This document shows, piece by piece, positions 58,251 to 64,000 of a stretch of 64,000 nt of DNA (its first letter is position 1; each line of letters begins with the position of its first letter). The stretch lies in contig MNCI01002227.1 in the NCBI GenBank assembly GCA_015680685.1, positions 62,001 to 126,000 of the forward strand, given 5' to 3'. The stretch is from Gnetum montanum. Its lineage: Eukaryota; Streptophyta; Gnetopsida; Gnetales; Gnetaceae. Made by a program: the position numbers and the translations under genes. A model generated the notes under the pieces. That model was given only the letters and a program-made list of their open reading frames with translations. It ran no database searches and was not told where the DNA came from.

Positions 58251-59280
58251 TAATTATAGACAGTCCTATAAAGAACTGTACTATTTTAGTAGAACTTCTT
58301 ATCAACCTCAAAACTACTATCACTAAAAGTGGAAAAATCCATAGTCATGGGGGATGCTATTAATAACCTAGTAATACCCTTGTTGTTAGTTGAACCTGCA
58401 TGACTACTAGGTTCAACAACCTATTTCTCCAAATGGTTCTACTTCCTTTACCTCAAATCACAACTATCACTCTCTCGAATATCATCAACTTGTAGCATCT
58501 CCTATGGGATCACCATCATAACCCCCTGATCCTTTGTGACATTCTCAATATTCTCATACTTCCCTACAACATATTTCACCATCAACAACATAGGAAGGAT
58601 TGACACCACACCATCAACAGAAGAATTCCACTTGTGTTGTGAACATACATGTAAATGATAATGTAGTAGATCTCAACCATAGTCTCAAAAACGTCCTTTC
58701 TTTAGGAAAGTTTCCACACATGAGCACAAAACTTGTAGACCTACTGGCTCATCAAAACTAGCATAAGGCCACCTAAGTGCAACATCCTTCCTCACCAGAA
58801 TAATGTTTTACAATCCTACTCAAGGGCCAACATCCATTACCACCATAGTGTAAAACATAACAAATGAACCTCTTATTGTGGAATGACCTTTTAGAATGTC
58901 AACATAGTCATTACACCAATCCACAACAAATGTGAAAAATAAGTGTGTGCATAAGAGAGAGTAGGGGCCACTAAATTAAAAGACACCTAGTGGTCAACAA
59001 TTGAGAACTTTCAATTATCCAAAATGTGCATGGAACAACTAGAACAACTTGTTAATTCCCATTCTAAGAAAATGACCCCAGCTAAGAACTTACAAATGGA
59101 AATACTAAACCACAATCATACACCAATAGAAAGAGGAACTAAGGATTTAGATGATAAAGATTCAATTACCATCACAATTATATGGGATGATAATAGAAAA
59201 AATAAATCACTAAGGATGGTAAGTACGAAACCTCAAGTGTATGATCCAAAAGAACTAGGATGCATTTTTCAAACACTTGC
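58251..59280 (+). pseudogene. Pro/Gln/Tyr-rich tail and linker of element G
   Basis: Readings such as QPISPNGSTSF, LVASPMGSPS and HTSLQHISPSTT recall the gag tail of E and H. The catalytic protease motif was not found. An open stretch at 59024-59293 (MCMEQLEQLVNSHSKKM) has no supported identity and runs into the LTR of H. Confidence 0.5.
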
Positions 59281-60154
59281 TGATGAGTCGTAGTTCATTT
59301 GGCTATGTTGATGAGGCCTAGTTGATGTATCAGATCATGCATCGTTGAGGCCCCATCGACATAGGGTCTGTTTTCGGTTATAAATATGCACCTAATAGCT
59401 ACATTTATGGCAACAAAGATCTTTTAGCAATAAAGATCTTGTAGTTTATTTATTTGAGAGTTAGAATTTTCCTCCTAAGTGCCTGCAGCAGGAGTCATTG
59501 AGTGTATGGATCTTTATTCAAGCATTGTTGTACTTGAGTATGATAGTGTGTGCGGTAATAAAGATGAGCTTTCTAATAAACCTTGTAGCACATTGGATAA
59601 ATTAAATATTTTATTTATGCATTTAATGTTTTTAATTATTTATCAAATATTTTCTAGTAATTAAGTTAATGAAGCAATTAAGTAAGATAGAGTGAACACA
59701 TAAGTACGACCACTTCGAGTGTAACATGTATTCACTTGGTAATCCCAGTAGTGTTATTGCTTGCTACGCCTAGTAGCATAGCACTTGGTAACCCAGTAGT
59801 GGATATGTGGGTTCAAGATGTGTATAGAAAGTGGGACTGGATGCTTATGTTAGGACTAGTTAGATATTAGTTAATTAGTTAATTTAAGTTAGTTAATCCA
59901 ATCACTTTTATCTCCCTTTGAATACCAAACCATAAAATATAAAATGATAAAAATTAGATACCTTAATTACACTTAACCATACCAGTGTATGTCACAAGTG
60001 TAATTGGAAAGACAACGATTGACCTTAAGGCAAAGATTCACTTCCTAGAAGACTAGTGCACTAGAAATGATAAAGTCCATGGAATTCAACTGGATCATTC
60101 ATGAATGCTTTGTGATTTGTGTGGTTGGATGTAGGGGTACCTTGCCACTCATCA
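59281..60154 (+). repeat. 5' LTR of element H
   Basis: 874 bp, TGATGAGTC to CACTCATCA. TATA GGTTATAAATATGC (59376), poly(A)-type AATAAAGATGAGC near 59560. Three tandem hairpins at 59733-59753, 59758-59778 and 59782-59801 with arms CACT/AGTG, TGCT/AGCA and CACT/AGTG. Confidence 0.9.
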
Positions 60155-60173
60155 TTAGCACTATTGCTAGGGA
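60155..60173 (+). promoter_or_regulatory. Primer-binding site of element H (decayed)
   Basis: TTAGCACTATTGCTAGGGA, adjacent to the LTR end; tRNA-Asp type with transitions. Confidence 0.78.
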
Positions 60174-60309
60174 CTTTGTTTGTTAAAACATGCGCTATCT
60201 AAGATTAGTGAATATTATTAATATCATTGTATGAACCTCAAGGTCAATATCATTCCTACTATACATAGGATTATAAAGGCATACTAATAATTTTTTTTTT
60301 TTTGCAAAA

Positions 60310-62780
60310 TATCTTATTCTTCTCACAAGTGTGAAGATATTGAACCGCTAGTTCCACATGAGTGCAAAGTGGTATATAATCATCCAGATGAGTATGTACT
60401 AGACTTCACCTTCATCCTACATCAGGATGAACAATTGCAATGGCATGATATGGAGAGAAACATCGTCTTGTCCCTCAATTGAGCTGTGCTTAGGATGTTA
60501 TTTCAAATCCTTAAGAAGTTGGGCATTGCAGATCTTCATGAGGAGTATGTTGTGAATGGTTATGATACTTGAAACTACTGTCCCACTAAAACACAACACA
60601 AATGAGATCGGCGTCAGGAGAAGCTCTATGACGCTATGAAGTAAAAACATTTCACGAATCCCTTGTTCCTACTAGATCAAGACAATAATGAGAATCCTCC
60701 CTTTGAAGGTTCTCAACATGAAGATTTTCCACCCCCTGTTACTGGTGATGAGGGTGTGAACTTGAACTTGCGATCCACTATTCATAAACTAGGTTCAAGA
60801 AAAAGTGATACTCAAGGTAGGGACTCAGGTAAACACCATAATGGTAAGAGATCCAAGGATGGTGATTGTAATAAGCAAAAAAGTGATGGTAGACACTGCA
60901 ATGTTGGTGGGGGTCCACATTCCTCTTCATCATCTTCATCCAATTTTGAACATTCCTCTTCATCTGATGGTTTTCATAAAAGCCACTGTCAAAATAATCA
61001 TGATGAAGATGATCAACGAGACAATAATGACTATGAGGGCCACTAAGATCGAAGGGGTGGCTGAAACCATTGTCAGCAGCATCGATGTAGTGATGATGAT
61101 GAACCTCTATTGGTGACTTAAAACATTCTCAACATTGCAAAGGTAGTTAGAATTCTAACTAAGCATATGATAGATAGTCAGATCAAGCTGTTAGACATGA
61201 ATAATATTTCAAGATTTGAAGGGGGATACAATTCTAATCCATAGACACATCTACAAGCTTTCCATGATGCCTATGCCCTATAGAATATAGAAAATGAATG
61301 GCAAAAACTCAAGCTTTTCCCCAAGACACTCATCAAGGAAGCTGAAAGTTGGTATTGGTTCTTAGAGCTAGAATCCATTCACTGATAGAGTACCATGTTA
61401 GAGTTGTTTAATGACAAATACTAGATGTACTCTAGAGTGTCTAATTTGAGAAGGCAGATCCAAGGCTAGAAATAGGGAACACATGAACCCTTGGATACCA
61501 CCATGGGCTGATACTATTCACTTTTACACTGATGCCTTGGCCATGGTTATTCTTAGAGGGAACAACTTTGCCACATCATAGATGGGCTCAAAGCAGAAAC
61601 TAGAAGAACTCTTAGGGTGTATGCCCAAGGGAGATTGTCTGAATTGAGAACTCATTAAATCCAAAGGCTAATTAAGTAGGTAGCAAAAGAAGAAGGTGAG
61701 TTACTAAAAAGGGAAAGTGTGGAAAAGTATAATAGGGATCCTTCCATCAAAAAATAGGAGGTCCAATTTTGTGATGAGGAGTAACCACTCGATGAAGTGG
61801 TGAACAGGAAAACCTTGCCCATCCAAAAATCTGTTTATGATATTTTGGCAAAGGTTGATAAATTATGGAACTATTTGGATGAAAAATTTTAAACCACTAT
61901 GAGGATTGTTGAAGAATCGAAAGAGAAAAATAGTGATCATAATCACAGAAGGTGAAAAGAAGCTAAACATGCCTACCAAAGAGGTAAGGACAAAGCTACA
62001 ACCATAGAAGAATTTGTGGAAATTAACTCTGATGATGAAATTGATTGTGACATTTGTCAATATGAGCATCTAAAGGGATGTTGCTATATGTTGTCACACT
62101 TATAAGAGTCTGGGGCATATGCATTAAATCCTCAACTAGCATGCAGGCAAGCACATAGACGATTATCTTATCCTCAAGGCAATCCAAGGCAGTTCCACTA
62201 GCAACAACAAGCTTACTATCCCAAATGGAGCTCCTTCACAACCTTATGAGTAATACCAATAGTGGCACCAACTACAATCATGGGGAATTCCACCACCAAG
62301 ACATCAATACCCTTATAGGCAATTAGATCCATACAGGTACTATGTTCAGCAACCTATCTCTTCACAAAGTTCTGCAAGTCATACCTTGTTTCAGCATCAC
62401 TATTACCCTTCGGAGTACCACTAAACACATTCACCATCTACTAGAGGGGAAAAACCATATCCATACCATCCTTCACATTCGTTTGCACATACACCTCTAC
62501 CTTCAACCCAGTTACCTCCTACTCCATCCATGCAGGGTGAGATTCCTCCACAGCCGCAACAACGAAATGCTATGAGGGTTGGATATTCACAACTGGCTTT
62601 TTGCCAAGTGGTTCAGACAATTGATCTAGAAAAATACCCTTCTTCTAACCTAGTAGTCCTCTCTAACCCTCACAACCTAGTCTGGCTGATCATCCTACAT
62701 CTCCAATACCCTCAACCTCTGCATCAAACACCTTCGAGTGTTCTTCAAACCAAGTGTTGCCTTGAATTTGCACTGTAATG
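60310..62780 (+). pseudogene. gag of element H
   Basis: The start codon appears changed to ATA (about 60310). N-terminal domain VVYNHPDEYVLDFTFILHQ and DEQLQWHDMERNIVLSLN (60370-60480). A long open piece 60663-61046 has SSSSSSS and His/Asp/Asn-rich sequence. Capsid-like LLDMNNISRFEGGYNSNP, LQAFHDAYAL, SWYWFLELESIH, LELFNDKY (61190-61430). Knuckle-like CDICQYEHLKGC (about 62047-62085). Pro-rich tail to about 62780. Numerous stops. Confidence 0.8.
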
Positions 62781-63503
62781 CTAACTCATGTTGTTTTTGA
62801 TTAGATCAAGGTTGGTAATCATCCTATGAAAAGATTTGACCTAGGAAGTTCACTCATTTACTTGCAAATTGCTAGACATAAGCCATGTAAGGATCTTCTT
62901 GACTCTGGTTCCAAAGTTAATCTCATCTTCCATGACATGTACAAGGCTTGGAACCTACCACCTCTCAAGAAGAGAAACATCCATCTAGAATTGGTAGATT
63001 AGTCAATTACTATCCCTTTAGGATTAGTAGAGGACATTATGACCACAATTTGTGGGTGGTCCTATCTTGCTAATTTTTTGGTGATTAAGGTTAAAAACTA
63101 CAAAAGTGACTTTCTCATAATTATGGGAAGGGCTTGGTTAAGCACGGTCGATGTAGATATGGGCATAAGGAACCTATCTCTAGAAATATCAAAAGNATAT
63201 GTACTTTTAATTAACCAAATCTTTTGCATGCAATTGCACCCATTATCACTGTATGCAATGCATGGAATATGATTCTTCTCTATTTTTCCCAATTCATTTT
63301 CTTTTGATATTTCTAGAGATAGGTTCCTTATGCCCATATCTACATCGACCGTGCTTAACCAAGCCCTTCCCATAATTATGAGAAAGTCACTTTTGTAGTT
63401 TTTAACCTTAATCACCAAAAAATTAGCAAGATAGGACCACCCACAAATTGTGGTCATAATGTCCTCTACTAATCCTAAAGGGATAGTAATTGACTAATCT
63501 ACC
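62781..63503 (+). pseudogene. Protease of element H (partly mis-assembled)
   Basis: DLLDSGSKVNLIFHDMYKAWN gives D-S-G as catalytic triplet (62890-62950). LVEDIMTTICGWSYLANFLVIK and IIMGRAWLSTVDVDMG follow (63039-63190). The sequence then stops at an N (63196) and its continuation is found inverted in 63197-63503. Confidence 0.78.
62993..63503. repeat. Perfect 203-bp inverted repeat with N at both junctions
   Basis: 62993-63195 equals the reverse complement of 63301-63503 with no difference seen. Single N bases stand at 63196 and 63504. The intervening 63197-63300, read in reverse, is exactly the next piece of the protease expected from E and F (EKNHIPCIAYSDNGCNC). This is the pattern of a contig placed in the wrong orientation without removing its overlap. 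Confidence 0.9.
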
Positions 63504-63504
63504 N

Positions 63505-64000
63505 GAATTGGTCATAATTAATGCTAACCTTGCTCCTGAACAAAAAGAAAAGCTGTTGAAGGTGGTTAACAAATGACCAATACCCTTTGCTTGGTCATAT
63601 CCTAAGCTAATAGGAATCGATTCAAGGATATGCTAGTATTGCATTTACACCAACCCAGCCATGAAGCCTAGAAGGCAGTCGAAGAGGCGACTGAACCCCA
63701 CATTAAAGCAGATCATCAAAGAGAAAATTGAACTCCTTGAGGCAGGGTTCATCTATCCCATGGCGGATAGTGAGTGGGTTAGCCCACTCGTGATTGTGTC
63801 AAAGAAGGATGGCAAATGGTGGATTTACATCAACTTCAACCTATTGAATATGGTAACATTTAAAGATTATTTTCCTTTGCCATTTGTGGATCAAGTATTG
63901 GACACTATCTTTGGGCATTGTTATTATAGCTTCTTGGATGGTTATAGTGGCTATAACCAAATCCAAATTACGCTAGAAGATCAAGCCAAGATAACATTCA
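63505..64000 (+). pseudogene. N-terminal reverse transcriptase of element H, runs off window
   Basis: MLVLHLHQPSHEA region in mixed frames, then VSPLVIVSKKDGKWWIYINFNLLNMV (63779-63855), YFPLPFVDQVLDTIFGH and FLDGYSGYNQIQITLEDQAK (first catalytic Asp, 63935-63990). Confidence 0.85.

Larger units (their letters stand above)
55603..59280 (+). mobile_element. Element G: retrotransposon 5' part, interrupted by element H
   Basis: 5' LTR (55603-56584), primer-binding site, gag. It is cut at 59280 by the LTR of H; the rest lies right of the window. The sequence before the junction corresponds to the linker between protease and RT in E (KRHLVVNNELS region), but the protease motif is missing, so G had an internal deletion before H arrived. 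Confidence 0.75.
59281..64000 (+). mobile_element. Element H: retrotransposon 5' part, nested in G, runs off window
   Basis: 5' LTR (59281-60154), primer-binding site (60155-60173), gag, protease (through a mis-assembled stretch at 63196-63504), beginning of RT. The 5 bp before the LTR (CTTGC, 59276-59280) is the candidate target-site copy. Confidence 0.85.

Noticed and set aside
3990-60000. Repeated CTTGGTAACCCAGTAG words taken as a CRISPR-like array
   Set aside because: They occur two or three times per LTR, within a plant retrotransposon family, with no array of unique spacers or cas genes.
63098-63457. A 119-codon minus-strand protease-like frame
   Set aside because: It belongs to the segment that appears to be inverted by assembly error, not to a separate minus-strand element.

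Overview
The window is nuclear DNA of a land plant, most likely a large-genome seed plant. The slow-decaying, deeply nested LTR retrotransposons, the long intron and the low gene density would fit a gymnosperm, but the lineage cannot be fixed from this sequence alone. About three quarters of it is one related set of Ty3/Gypsy retrotransposons of the Athila/Tat type. Their LTRs begin TGATGA and end TCATCA, the primer-binding site next to the LTR matches the 3' end of plant tRNA-Asp after C-to-T/G-to-A decay, and the internal order is gag, protease, RT, RNase H, integrase, long spacer, polypurine tract. I name the copies A, B, D, E, F, G and H; all carry many stops.

Layout. 1-4684: element A (minus), cut by the window edge, inserted into the pol of element B (plus, 4685-12187). 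B keeps its integrase, spacer, a third ORF and 3' LTR. 12188-36670: remnant D (plus), with another third ORF and a 3' LTR that is split by element E (plus, 16427-36573, TSD GCCAC/ACCAC). E is split within gag by element F (minus, 17726-27677, TSD GATTA/AATTA), the most intact copy. This gives a readable three-level nest: F in E in D.

36671-44400: AT-rich gene-poor DNA with an Au-like SINE, a solo LTR with a perfect AAAGA target duplication (39799-40603) and scattered LINE fragments. 44400-52800: the only intact host gene, a GC-rich promoter followed by nine coding exons (45848-52026) for a 446-residue WD40-repeat protein of the plant family related to fission yeast SPAC2A9.03. Eight of its introns lie within the coding region; one of them is 3.9 kb and the others are 82-202 bp. 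52800-55602: intergenic DNA with a duplicated segment and tRNA-derived SINEs.

55603-64000: element G (plus, LTR and gag), interrupted by element H (plus, LTR, gag, protease, start of RT), which runs off the right edge. A perfect 203-bp inverted repeat flanked by single Ns at 63196 and 63504 looks like an assembly error.

The most interesting signals are: (1) iterated short hairpins in the LTRs whose closing base pairs co-vary between copies; (2) a third ORF between pol and the 3' LTR in B and D, with an intron-acceptor-like sequence just before it, encoding a long protein with a coiled-coil C-terminal half; (3) spacer blocks conserved between elements whose genes have decayed.
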